From a virus: 37,952 nucleotides of DNA. The notes under the pieces are model-generated. The model ran no database searches. It was not told the DNA's origin and saw nothing but the letters and a program-made list of their open reading frames with translations. Shown piece by piece: positions 29,600 through 36,068 of the stretch. The DNA is taken from the IMG/VR virus record IMGVR_UViG_3300021225_000115, positions 1-37,952 of that record; one strand, 5' to 3'. Numbering within the stretch: the first letter of the stretch is position 1; each line of letters begins with the position of its first letter. Both the position numbers and the translations under genes were made by a program.

Positions 29600-30511
29600 T
29601 TAGGACGGGGTCGAACCCCACACAGAACGCCAGTTGTAGTACGAGAAGGAGTACCGCTCGTAGCCTTTAACCAACAAGTTATCTGTGACGAAATCAACCT
29701 GCATGTCGGTTTCGAACTTCACACGCTCCATATACGACAGGCCGTCGATATTGGTCAGCAGGAACCAAGCCGAGGCCGACGTGAAGAAGTCGTTGACCAT
29801 GTAGCCTTCCGGCAAGCCGCCAGCGGTCGACATGATCGCGTTGACGTCGTTGTCGGCGGTGCCGGGGCGCAGTTCCGTCTTCGTCAGGCGGATGGCCACG
29901 GGTTCCAGTTGGGCCGGAACCACCAGCTTCCGCGCACGGGCGAAGACCTTCAGGCCAGCCTGATCGCGGAACTGGGTACGAATGCCGATCATGCCATTCA
30001 GCAGGGTCGCTTCGTTCAGTTCCACTTGGGTGGTCGGGGTGTTGGCCACCACGCCGCCGTCGATGGGGTGGTTCAGCGACAACAGAGCCACGCCGTCACC
30101 GCCAACCGAGGCGTTGTAGGTCGTTGCAGTGTTGAAGATGTTCGCGGCGTAGATTTCCTTGGTCTGCTGGAAGCTCTCAATCAGACCGAGGTTCGACGGC
30201 TGGAACTGGGTTTTGTACAGGTTGTCGTCGATGGCCTTGCGGGTGATCGCGTAGCCCAGACCGATTTCAACGTGTTCTTGGTTGTAGATGTAGCGTTCGC
30301 CAGCGCCGTTGTCGAAGGAGGTCTGGCCGCCTTCGGTCTTCAGTTGTGCGAAGCCCAAGAAGCGCATCTCAGCGGTGCGTTCCAGCGCCATCTTCGAATT
30401 GTGCTTCGTGAACAGCTTGTCGTACTGAGATGGGATCATCTCGTACTTGCCTTCGATCCCACGGAGGCCGGGGAGCAGAAGGTCTTTGATGGCAGAAAGA
30501 TTAACAGCCAT
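29600..30511 (-). CDS. Major capsid protein (Mu gpT / HK97-fold type)
   Basis: 303 aa. The start MAVNLSAIKDLLLPGLRGIE, then YDKLFTKHNSKMALERTAEM, HVEIGLGYAITRKAIDDNLY (a long spine-like helix region), and LLSLNHPIDGGVVANTPTTQ followed by VELNEATLLNGMIGIRTQFR are typical of gpT-like major head proteins. The C-terminal part (FFTSASAWFLLTNIDGLSYM, VKGYERYSFSYYNWRSVWGS) contains the conserved Y-S-F..W-R end. Position after the scaffold-like and GroES-like genes and before decoration genes, with its own hairpin terminator, agrees. No protease gene or delta-domain is obvious. Confidence 0.85.
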   Translation of the reverse strand: MAVNLSAIKDLLLPGLRGIEGKYEMIPSQYDKLFTKHNSKMALERTAEMRFLGFAQLKTEGGQTSFDNGAGERYIYNQEHVEIGLGYAITRKAIDDNLYKTQFQPSNLGLIESFQQTKEIYAANIFNTATTYNASVGGDGVALLSLNHPIDGGVVANTPTTQVELNEATLLNGMIGIRTQFRDQAGLKVFARARKLVVPAQLEPVAIRLTKTELRPGTADNDVNAIMSTAGGLPEGYMVNDFFTSASAWFLLTNIDGLSYMERVKFETDMQVDFVTDNLLVKGYERYSFSYYNWRSVWGSTPS

Positions 30512-30524
30512 TTCTCAATGCTCC

Positions 30525-31478
30525 TTACATGCCAGCGAAGTTGCGGGGCATAGCGTTGTTGAACGCGACCACGATGCGGTTGTAGCCGGACGTTGCGTCG
30601 TTGCCGTTGATGCCCGAAATCGGGGAGAACTGACCGGGAAGGTAGTTCTGGATGGCAACGATGCGGAACGGCAGGGCAGCGTTCGCGCCAGTGACACCAG
30701 CCGAGGACAGCGTGAACTGGTCAGCGAAGTAGTCGGAAAGACCGTTGTAGGTATTGCCGTTGGTTTCGCCAGTGGTGGTGCTGTCGTTCCAAGCGAAGCC
30801 GATGTTCTCGCCGACTTGAGCTTGACCCACAGCCGTGGCGGTGGTGTTCGAGTTGCCAGTCTGGACCGAGAAGCGGGCGTTCGGGTCGGTGATGACGTAG
30901 GCTTCCACGTCATTGGTGGTGTCCGAACCCGGCCAGTAGTTCGACCAGACGGTGCGCTTCTGCGACGTGGACAGGTACTTGCAGCCTGCAAACACGCCAG
31001 AAACGGGCACATAGACAGTGACCACGGGAGTGGAGACCGACGACGTGGCAACGGTGGCGGCAGTGCTTTGAACCACAGCGGTCGTAGACGTTGCCGAGAT
31101 AACCGTGAAGGCACCGTTCGGAACGCCAGTCGCGTTGGTCACGACGATGGTCGATCCGACGGGCGGTGCCCAGTTGGTCGACGCGAAAGTCGGGATGTTG
31201 TTGGTGGAGCTTGAGTAGCCAGTGAACGTGATCGTCATGGCACCAGTCGCCACGGTGGCGATGCCAGTGGCGGAGACGGTCAGGGTCACGGGGCTGACAG
31301 CCTGTGCGATGTAGCCAGTGCCCACGCCAGTGGCGTTCGAGGCTTGCATGACCGGATCGTTCAGGAAGATCGGGGTAGTGTTGCCGGAAGCAATCGCGGC
31401 CATCGTCTGCTCGTAGGTCGGAGCAGAACCAGCGCCTCGGTACTGGGCAAAGCCGTTTGGCGCAAAAGTGTTCGCCAT
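30525..31478 (-). CDS. Capsid-associated structural protein
   Basis: 317 aa from the ATG at 31478 (GGAGACC upstream). N-terminus ANTFAPNGFAQYRGAGSAPT, then YEQTMAAIASGNTTPIFLND. A Thr/Val-rich immunoglobulin-like insert (about 60-165) separates it from the C-terminal part (GCKYLSTSQKRTVWSNYWPG, DVEAYVITDPNARFSVQT, IVAIQNYLPGQFSPISGING). Proteins with this plan sit next to gpT-like capsid genes and are probably abundant head proteins. The insert may be a surface-exposed carbohydrate-binding Ig-like domain. First gene after the candidate late promoter at 31579-31606. Confidence 0.68.
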   Translation of the reverse strand: MANTFAPNGFAQYRGAGSAPTYEQTMAAIASGNTTPIFLNDPVMQASNATGVGTGYIAQAVSPVTLTVSATGIATVATGAMTITFTGYSSSTNNIPTFASTNWAPPVGSTIVVTNATGVPNGAFTVISATSTTAVVQSTAATVATSSVSTPVVTVYVPVSGVFAGCKYLSTSQKRTVWSNYWPGSDTTNDVEAYVITDPNARFSVQTGNSNTTATAVGQAQVGENIGFAWNDSTTTGETNGNTYNGLSDYFADQFTLSSAGVTGANAALPFRIVAIQNYLPGQFSPISGINGNDATSGYNRIVVAFNNAMPRNFAGM

Positions 31479-31733
31479 GTCGGAGGTCTCCTTTTCAGGA
31501 GGTCCATCATCGCGCACCGGGGCGATTGTAGAACCGGGGAATTGTTCAGTCTCCCACGCCGGGGGGAGAATGACTGACAGAATACAGGAATTTGTTGGTT
31601 TGTCCAGCGGGCCTCTTCTCGGCCTTTATTATGGTTCCTGTGCGGTCCATGTTTGCTGAGAAGAGGTGGTGTCGGTCTTTCCCGACTGTCACCCCGAAGG
31701 GAAGTCCCAACCACGAGACTGGTTGCAGTGGTA
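31479..31733. other. 255-base intergenic leader upstream of the capsid block
   Basis: The longest gene-free stretch of the late operon. On the minus strand it holds a promoter-like pair (31579-31606), a 9-bp inverted repeat CCTCTTCTC/GAGAAGAGG (31612-31620 and 31658-31666), and a small stem GTCGG/CCGAC near 31674-31690. A 34-codon minus-strand reading frame begins at 31650 but has no ribosome binding site. Confidence 0.6.
31579..31606 (-). promoter_or_regulatory. Candidate late promoter for capsid genes
   Basis: Minus-strand TGGACA (31606-31601), 16-base spacer, TATTCT (31584-31579), about 95 bases before the ATG of the 317-aa head protein. The -35 matches five of six and the -10 four of six consensus bases. 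It is in the longest intergenic gap, just after a strong inverted repeat, so an independent transcript for the two capsid proteins is plausible. Confidence 0.4.
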
Positions 31734-31976
31734 CTATTGGCTTGTGGAAGTGTCAACCGCTGCGAACTTTGAACACGCAATGGCCCGCACTGCATCGTAC
31801 GGAATACCCTTCTTGCCAGATACCACGCGCACTAAGGCGCAGATGTGCATCGGTTTGCCTTTCGTCTGCGGTGCCGGGGTGAGGTGGGCGCAATCAAGGC
31901 ACTTCTTGCCCAGATCGGGATTGGCCCATGTCACCTGACCGGGAACAGTCTTCTGCATCCTCTCAGTCAGTTCCAT
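31734..31976 (-). CDS. Small cysteine-rich protein, possible metal-binding
   Basis: 80 aa; GGAGG precedes the ATG at 31976. Cysteines appear as KKCLDCAHLTP, then HICALVR and a last Cys in RAIACSKFA, so a C-x2-C plus two more could bind zinc. No DNA-binding motif otherwise. It lies between two control regions (hairpin at 31998-32019 and the capsid promoter), so it may be transcribed separately from its neighbours. Function unknown. Confidence 0.55.
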   Translation of the reverse strand: MELTERMQKTVPGQVTWANPDLGKKCLDCAHLTPAPQTKGKPMHICALVRVVSGKKGIPYDAVRAIACSKFAAVDTSTSQ

Positions 31977-31997
31977 TACATTCCTCCAGATGTGACA

Positions 31998-32019
31998 ATG
32001 GGGGACCGAAGCCCCCCAT
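31998..32019 (-). terminator. 9-bp stem UUCG hairpin before the cysteine-rich gene
   Basis: Minus strand ATGGGGGGC, TTCG, GTCCCCCAT: nine pairs including one G-U. A T-run (CTTTTT) follows only on the plus side, so on the minus strand it is more likely an attenuator or RNA-processing hairpin. It stands about 70 bases after the stop of the 51-aa gene. It is the third UUCG-loop hairpin of the window. Confidence 0.5.
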
Positions 32020-32090
32020 CATCTTTTTAACCCCACCCAAACATCGGGCAACTCTCAGCAGGCTCGTTGTGGTGAAATTGAACCATACAT

Positions 32091-32246
32091 TCACTTTGTG
32101 GGTTTGTCAACACCCTCGGAGTTGATGAACGCGGAAACGTGCGGCTCAATGTCGTCCCACGCCGCCTGCACTCTTGGGCTTCCTTCCTCTCGGATAACGC
32201 GGCGCAGGCGGTTGATTTTGTTGTAGATGGTGACCGCCTTGATCAT
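32091..32246 (-). CDS. 51-residue small late protein
   Basis: Translation of the minus strand from the ATG at 32246 gives MIKAVTIYNKINRLRRVIRE, then EGSPRVQAAWDDIEPHVSAF, ending SEGVDKPTK and a TGA at 32093-32091. The ATG overlaps the upstream TGA (ATGA), and the codons are GC-rich like neighbouring genes. It is mostly helical and charged. Function unknown; short enough to be missed by length-filtered gene calling. Confidence 0.62.
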   Translation of the reverse strand: MIKAVTIYNKINRLRRVIREEGSPRVQAAWDDIEPHVSAFINSEGVDKPTK

Positions 32247-32752
32247 TCGGGGATCGGGATTGCCTCGTACTTCTTGTTGATCTTGACCAGCGGGTCGCCC
32301 TTGTTGGTGCGGTCGAACTCGCCACCCTTAGCCTGCGTCAACTGTGCTTCCTTGTCGCGCATCTGCATGCGGGCCTTGCGGAGCGCAGCATTCTGGGCCT
32401 CCTGCGTGATCTCCATCGGGCGTTCCATCAGAACCATGCCCTTGCGGGTAATCTCGACGCCCTTGTAGCCCATCGGCATCAGTTCCGGGTGGCGGCTGGC
32501 GGGCACGACCTCCCAGCCCTTGCGGGCCAGAGCGACTTGGTGAGCGGGGTCTTCAGCGCCGAGGATGGTGCGGACTTTCCACTCGTAGGACCAGCCGTCT
32601 GGGATGATGCCGAGTTCGATGTAGTACTCATCGTGTCCGTCATCACCCAAATCGGAGGCATGGCCACGCAATTCAGATGCACGGCGGGCGGCGCGTTCAC
32701 GCGGCGTCTCGCTGGAGGTGGCGTCGGGGCGCATTGTGGGGCGAACGGTCAT
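32243..32752 (-). CDS. Late-operon protein of unknown function
   Basis: 169 aa. A basic helical N-terminus (SSETPRERAARRASELRGHA) is followed by EYYIELGIIPDGWSYEWKVR, TILGAEDPAHQVALARKGWE, VVPASRHPELMPMGYKGVEI and RKGMVLMERPMEITQEAQNA. The I.PDGWSYEWK ... ARKGWE.VPASRHP pattern is one I associate with a conserved phage head-gene neighbourhood, usually next to the scaffold. A capsid-assembly accessory role is an inference. Coupled by overlaps on both sides. Confidence 0.6.
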   Translation of the reverse strand: MTVRPTMRPDATSSETPRERAARRASELRGHASDLGDDGHDEYYIELGIIPDGWSYEWKVRTILGAEDPAHQVALARKGWEVVPASRHPELMPMGYKGVEITRKGMVLMERPMEITQEAQNAALRKARMQMRDKEAQLTQAKGGEFDRTNKGDPLVKINKKYEAIPIPE

Positions 32753-33585
32753 TGGATTTTCCCTTCCTTCTTGAGGGCGACCAAGTTTTTGGCGTAGTCC
32801 TCCGGTTTCATTCCCATCATCTCCGCCATCTCGCGCTGTGCGGCTGACAGGCGGATCACGTTGGAGCTTGGCGACTGGTTTCCACGGTTTGACGGAGCCG
32901 CAGCGGGGGCCGCGTCACGGCGGCGCACCACTTTTGCAGCGTACTGGTCATCGGTTTCAGTTTTGGCTGCCTTGCGGGTCACCTTCAGCGTCTCTTCGAT
33001 GGCATCAAAGTACTCGTCGGTGTCGGTCGGGATGCCTTCGGCGACGGCGAGGTTGTGGGCCGCGATCATCTTGGCGTTCAGGCGCTGATCGGTCACAAAC
33101 TCAGGGTGCTGACGGACCCAGTCGGCGCTGCGGCGCGAAAGTTGCGAGGCAAAAGCCTCCACAGGGTCAGCCGGGGGCATCTGAGGCTCTGGCTGGCGCG
33201 GCGCTTCCTCCATTGCCCTGCGCCCATTCTCCAACTGGAGCAGTTTAGCCTCGTTTGCCGACATTTCCCGCTGGATTTGTGTCGCGCGGCTGAAGTCGCC
33301 GCTCTGCATGGCAAAGGTGTGGGCTTGGCTCAAGAGTTCGATGTCACGGCTGACCGTGTCGATGGCGTTGACCACCAGTTGGAGGTTGGTTTCGTCCACC
33401 TCGCTCCGCGCATGGTGAACCTCGCGGGCAGCATAATGCAGCTTTTGCTCTGCGGCGATCCGTGCAGACTTTTCAGCCTCAAGCTGGCGCTTCAGGTCGG
33501 TGATGTATTCCGGTTCTGCTTCCTCCGGGGCGTCATTTTCCGGCGGAAGCTCCAGTTCCAGTTCTTCTTCGGTGTCATCAGACAT
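32749..33585 (-). CDS. Scaffold-like coiled-coil capsid assembly protein
   Basis: 278 aa. Acidic N-terminus (DDTEEELELELPPENDAPEE), a long coiled coil at about 30-130 (LKRQLEAEKSARIAAEQKLH, QIQREMSANEAKLLQLENGR), a middle region with FASQLSRRSADWVRQHPEFV, and a basic C-terminal helix pair (VIRLSAAQREMAEMMGMKPE, then YAKNLVALKKEG). Acidic-helical-basic layout with a small C-terminal capsid-binding HTH-like hairpin is the hallmark of podovirus scaffolding proteins. It is upstream of the capsid gene, as expected. Confidence 0.7.
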   Translation of the reverse strand: MSDDTEEELELELPPENDAPEEAEPEYITDLKRQLEAEKSARIAAEQKLHYAAREVHHARSEVDETNLQLVVNAIDTVSRDIELLSQAHTFAMQSGDFSRATQIQREMSANEAKLLQLENGRRAMEEAPRQPEPQMPPADPVEAFASQLSRRSADWVRQHPEFVTDQRLNAKMIAAHNLAVAEGIPTDTDEYFDAIEETLKVTRKAAKTETDDQYAAKVVRRRDAAPAAAPSNRGNQSPSSNVIRLSAAQREMAEMMGMKPEDYAKNLVALKKEGKIQ

Positions 33586-33596
33586 GGTTTTGCTCC

Positions 33597-33986
33597 TCAG
33601 TACACGGCATCTGGGTTGTCAACCCTGCCCTTGATGTTGACGTCATCGAAGATGCGGCAGAGGACGTTGTTCACGGTGATCGACCAACCGTCAGACGGGC
33701 GGAAGATCAGCCAGTCGTGATCGTTAAACTCCATGCCGGAGAACCAGTTGCCGTCCTGTTCGAACGCCAGAGGTCCGCGCTTGACCAAAAGACCGACTTT
33801 GGACTGGTAGCGGTCCTCATCGACGTGGCTGTCGGTCAGGATCAGGCCCGATTTTGTCTTCGTGGGGCGCAAATACGTCGCCAAAAGGACTTGATTGTGG
33901 AATAATTCCACATTAGAAATGTCACCAAGTTCCTCAAGGAGAGAAAGTTTTGGGTCAGTTTCGTGCAACATCGGCATATGGGGCAT
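33597..33986 (-). CDS. GroES-like co-chaperonin-type protein
   Basis: 129 aa from the ATG at 33986 (AAGGA seven bases before). The segment RPTKTKSGLILTDSHVDEDR is the mobile-loop-like part, followed by YQSKVGLLVKRGPLAF, DWLIFRPSDGWSITVNNVLC and RIFDDVNIKGRV. This pattern of short strands (KVG.VVK.G ... G/HDWV....SDG ... CR...d.dI.G.V) is the Cpn10 barrel. Phage-encoded Cpn10 homologues (T4 gp31 as the known example) fold the major capsid protein with host GroEL. Proximity to the scaffold and capsid genes fits. The GroEL-binding loop (IVL tripeptide) is here GLIL, so function is plausible but unproven. Confidence 0.6.
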   Translation of the reverse strand: MPHMPMLHETDPKLSLLEELGDISNVELFHNQVLLATYLRPTKTKSGLILTDSHVDEDRYQSKVGLLVKRGPLAFEQDGNWFSGMEFNDHDWLIFRPSDGWSITVNNVLCRIFDDVNIKGRVDNPDAVY

Positions 33987-33996
33987 GTTTAATCCT

Positions 33997-34212
33997 TCAG
34001 AGGGTTTTGTTGACGATTGTCTGCGCTTCGTCGCAGAGGTCGATGACCATATCCAACGCGGCAACCTTCCCGACTGCCTCGCGGTATGCCTCCATCGACG
34101 TGATGGAGTGTCCCCCAACGATGTTGGTGGCAATGTGATGACGTTCTTCGCTTATCAGCCTCCGAAGCTCGCGTTCGAAAACGCTGCTTGTCGTCTGGAT
34201 CATCTTAATCAC
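33997..34212 (-). CDS. Small helical protein, unknown (GTG or ATG start)
   Basis: 71 aa from GTG at 34212, or 68 aa from ATG at 34203; neither has a strong ribosome binding site. Sequence is helical: VFERELRRLISEERHHIATN, then SITSMEAYREAVGKVAALDM and VIDLCDEAQTIVNKTL. Short proteins of this kind often precede the Cpn10-like gene. Placed just after a GC-rich hairpin (34225-34260). Function unknown. Confidence 0.55.
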   Translation of the reverse strand: MIKMIQTTSSVFERELRRLISEERHHIATNIVGGHSITSMEAYREAVGKVAALDMVIDLCDEAQTIVNKTL

Positions 34213-34224
34213 TCATCTTTGGTT

Positions 34225-34260
34225 GCGGCCCCCGACAACATGGGGGATGCCGGAGGCCGC
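34225..34260 (-). terminator. Nested GC hairpin between late genes
   Basis: The minus strand can form GCGGCC/GGCCGC (outer arms at 34255-34260 and 34225-34230) or an alternative inner stem CCCCC/GGGGG (34229-34233 and 34242-34246). The two pairings share bases and are mutually exclusive. No T-run follows. Located about 25 bases after the stop of the 495-aa gene; attenuation or processing is possible. Confidence 0.4.
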
Positions 34261-34284
34261 GAGTAGGCACAGGGAGGGCGTGCC

Positions 34285-35772
34285 TTATGCGTTCTTACCA
34301 TACTCTTTGATTTTTTCAAGGCGGCCCTCGCCGGAGCCAGCCCCGTACTTCATCTTAGGGTACACCTTGCCGCCAGACTTCCGCGCCATCATCGGAGGCA
34401 CCGGAGGCATCGGGCCGGGACCGCTCTGCGGGGGCATTGGACCAGCGCCAGCGGCACCAGCCATAGCCGCGCCGAGACCCGGAGGCAGGCGCATCGGCGG
34501 TGCCGGAGGCGCAGCCATCGGGGGCGGGCCGCCGACCGGAGGCATAGGCATGGGCGGCATGATGCCAGTGGTAGGCTTGTTGGCGGTGTGGGGCATGACA
34601 TTGATCATGATGTTGGTCTTGCCCTTGCCAGCGCGGCCACCAGTGGCGCGTGCCATACGGTCGTCGTCCTTCTTGGCCGTTTTGGCGGCGTCTTTGAAGT
34701 CTTGAGCCGACGGCGCACCCTTGTCTCCGGGTTTCCGCATTTTCTCGCCGCGTTCGCGCTTGGCGTTGATGTTGGCATAGAGACCACCACCATCCTTCTT
34801 GCCCATCATAGCGCCACCGCAAGCCTTGCAGGTGCAGCCCTTGTCGTGGGCAGCGCCGCCGCGCTTGTAATCATCATCCCCGCCACGCGGATCGTCTTCT
34901 GCGCGCGACCAGCGTGGCTTCGATGGATATTGCGGAATGTCTTTGCGGCCAGTTCCAGCGGGTGCTACTTTTTTCTTGACCCACTTTTCTTTGCCCTCGT
35001 CCCATTCTTTGCCACGGGTGTCGCCATAGAAGGGATGCTTGTCGTCGGCGTCAGCCTTGCCGCCGCCCATTTTGGCAGTGCGTTTTGGCGCGTCGTGCTT
35101 CTTGTCCTCCGTGGACTTCTCCCAATCCTTCATGGACATGCCATGCTTCTTGGCCAGCTTCTTGTCTTCGGCCTTGTCCTTGGCGGAGCCTTCGACCATG
35201 CCACCCTTCTTATAGTAGTCTGGCAGCGTCTCGGTGCCCTTCCTGATGCTTTCCTTTTCCCCTTCGGTCAGCCCCATGTCGACTGGCCGCTTCATCGGGC
35301 GCAGGGACTTCTTTGGGGCCAAGACGGACGAGAAATTGCCATCGTCTTCCGGCATGCCGTCCTGCTCAGAGGAACCGATGTCACTGGGGGTCGGGCGCGG
35401 ACGGGGGCGCAGGGACGTGGTTGGCGCAAAGTAGCCGCCATTGTTCTTAGCAACGCGACCGCCTTTTTTCATGCCGCCGACGTGCTTCTTGCCTTCTCGC
35501 TCTTCGTTGGCGTCCTTCTGGTTGGTGTTGGCCAGACCGACTGTTTCCTTGAAGCCACGCGGTGCGCGGGACAGGTTGGTCTTGGCTTCATCGCCATCAA
35601 CCTTGCCACCAGCCTTGAACGCACGGCGCGAGATCGGGCGCATGCCAGTCTTGGCTTCGGTGTTCAAGGGTTCATCGGGGGTCCAAGTGGAGGCATCAAC
35701 CTTGCCACCGGAGCTTTCGATAAGGCTGCGGGCCTTATCATTCCGCTTTGCACGAAGTGCTTTGAAATCCAT
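34285..35772 (-). CDS. Repeat protein of [K/R]xGG[K/R]V and SLRP motifs, unknown function
   Basis: 495 aa, GAGG eight bases before the ATG. Almost entirely low-complexity, Lys/Gly/Asp-rich and probably disordered. About eight Gly-Gly motifs punctuate it (SSGGKVDAS, KAGGKVDGD, KKGGRVAKN, KKGGMVEGS, GGGKADADD, KRGGAAHDK, ATGGRAGKG, KSGGKVYPK). Two copies of an AP..SLRP..RP motif lie near 35281-35435. A CTCKACGG pair near the middle might bind zinc, and a Pro/Gly/Met-rich stretch (PPMPMPPVGGPPPMAAPPAP) precedes the end. The same motifs occur in the internal-virion proteins at 11931-19714. It lies between the gp88-like and head genes. A virion-internal, DNA- or protein-binding linker is a guess. 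Confidence 0.6.
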   Translation of the reverse strand: MDFKALRAKRNDKARSLIESSGGKVDASTWTPDEPLNTEAKTGMRPISRRAFKAGGKVDGDEAKTNLSRAPRGFKETVGLANTNQKDANEEREGKKHVGGMKKGGRVAKNNGGYFAPTTSLRPRPRPTPSDIGSSEQDGMPEDDGNFSSVLAPKKSLRPMKRPVDMGLTEGEKESIRKGTETLPDYYKKGGMVEGSAKDKAEDKKLAKKHGMSMKDWEKSTEDKKHDAPKRTAKMGGGKADADDKHPFYGDTRGKEWDEGKEKWVKKKVAPAGTGRKDIPQYPSKPRWSRAEDDPRGGDDDYKRGGAAHDKGCTCKACGGAMMGKKDGGGLYANINAKRERGEKMRKPGDKGAPSAQDFKDAAKTAKKDDDRMARATGGRAGKGKTNIMINVMPHTANKPTTGIMPPMPMPPVGGPPPMAAPPAPPMRLPPGLGAAMAGAAGAGPMPPQSGPGPMPPVPPMMARKSGGKVYPKMKYGAGSGEGRLEKIKEYGKNA

Positions 35773-35855
35773 GTCACGATCCTCTGAGGTTATCCGGCGT
35801 CCCGGTCGTGGCCGAGAGAATACAACGAAGTGAGGTTCATTGCACGTTCGATGTT

Positions 35856-36068
35856 TTACATGCCAGCCGTGATGGTCATGGCTTTGTGAACCGCAGCATG
35901 GTGCTTGTGTTTTTTCTTGCGGCTGTAATCTGGGTTCGGGTGCCGTGGCGCAGTTTTATTCGGGTGCGCCAAGTCTGCAGGAACATAATCATGCTCCTGA
36001 TCGGTCAGGTACTGCTCGTGATTATGGAACTGTGCGTGGAACGCTTCGGCGGGTAACTTTCTGATCAT
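35856..36068 (-). CDS. Small His/Lys-rich protein
   Basis: 70 aa. Its ATG overlaps the upstream TGA (ATGA) with AAGGA nine bases before. It is rich in His (HAQFHNHEQYLTDQEHDYVP, then RKKKHKHHAAVHKA), so metal or nucleic-acid binding is possible. No known family. Located between the gp88-like gene and the Gly-Gly repeat protein. Confidence 0.55.
   Translation of the reverse strand: MIRKLPAEAFHAQFHNHEQYLTDQEHDYVPADLAHPNKTAPRHPNPDYSRKKKHKHHAAVHKAMTITAGM

Noticed and set aside
29501-30553. 350-codon plus-strand open frame
   Set aside because: Antisense to the major capsid gene and running through its terminator hairpin; no family features.
31549-31650. 34-codon minus-strand frame in the capsid leader
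   Set aside because: No Shine-Dalgarno before the ATG and the sequence spans the promoter-like and inverted-repeat elements.
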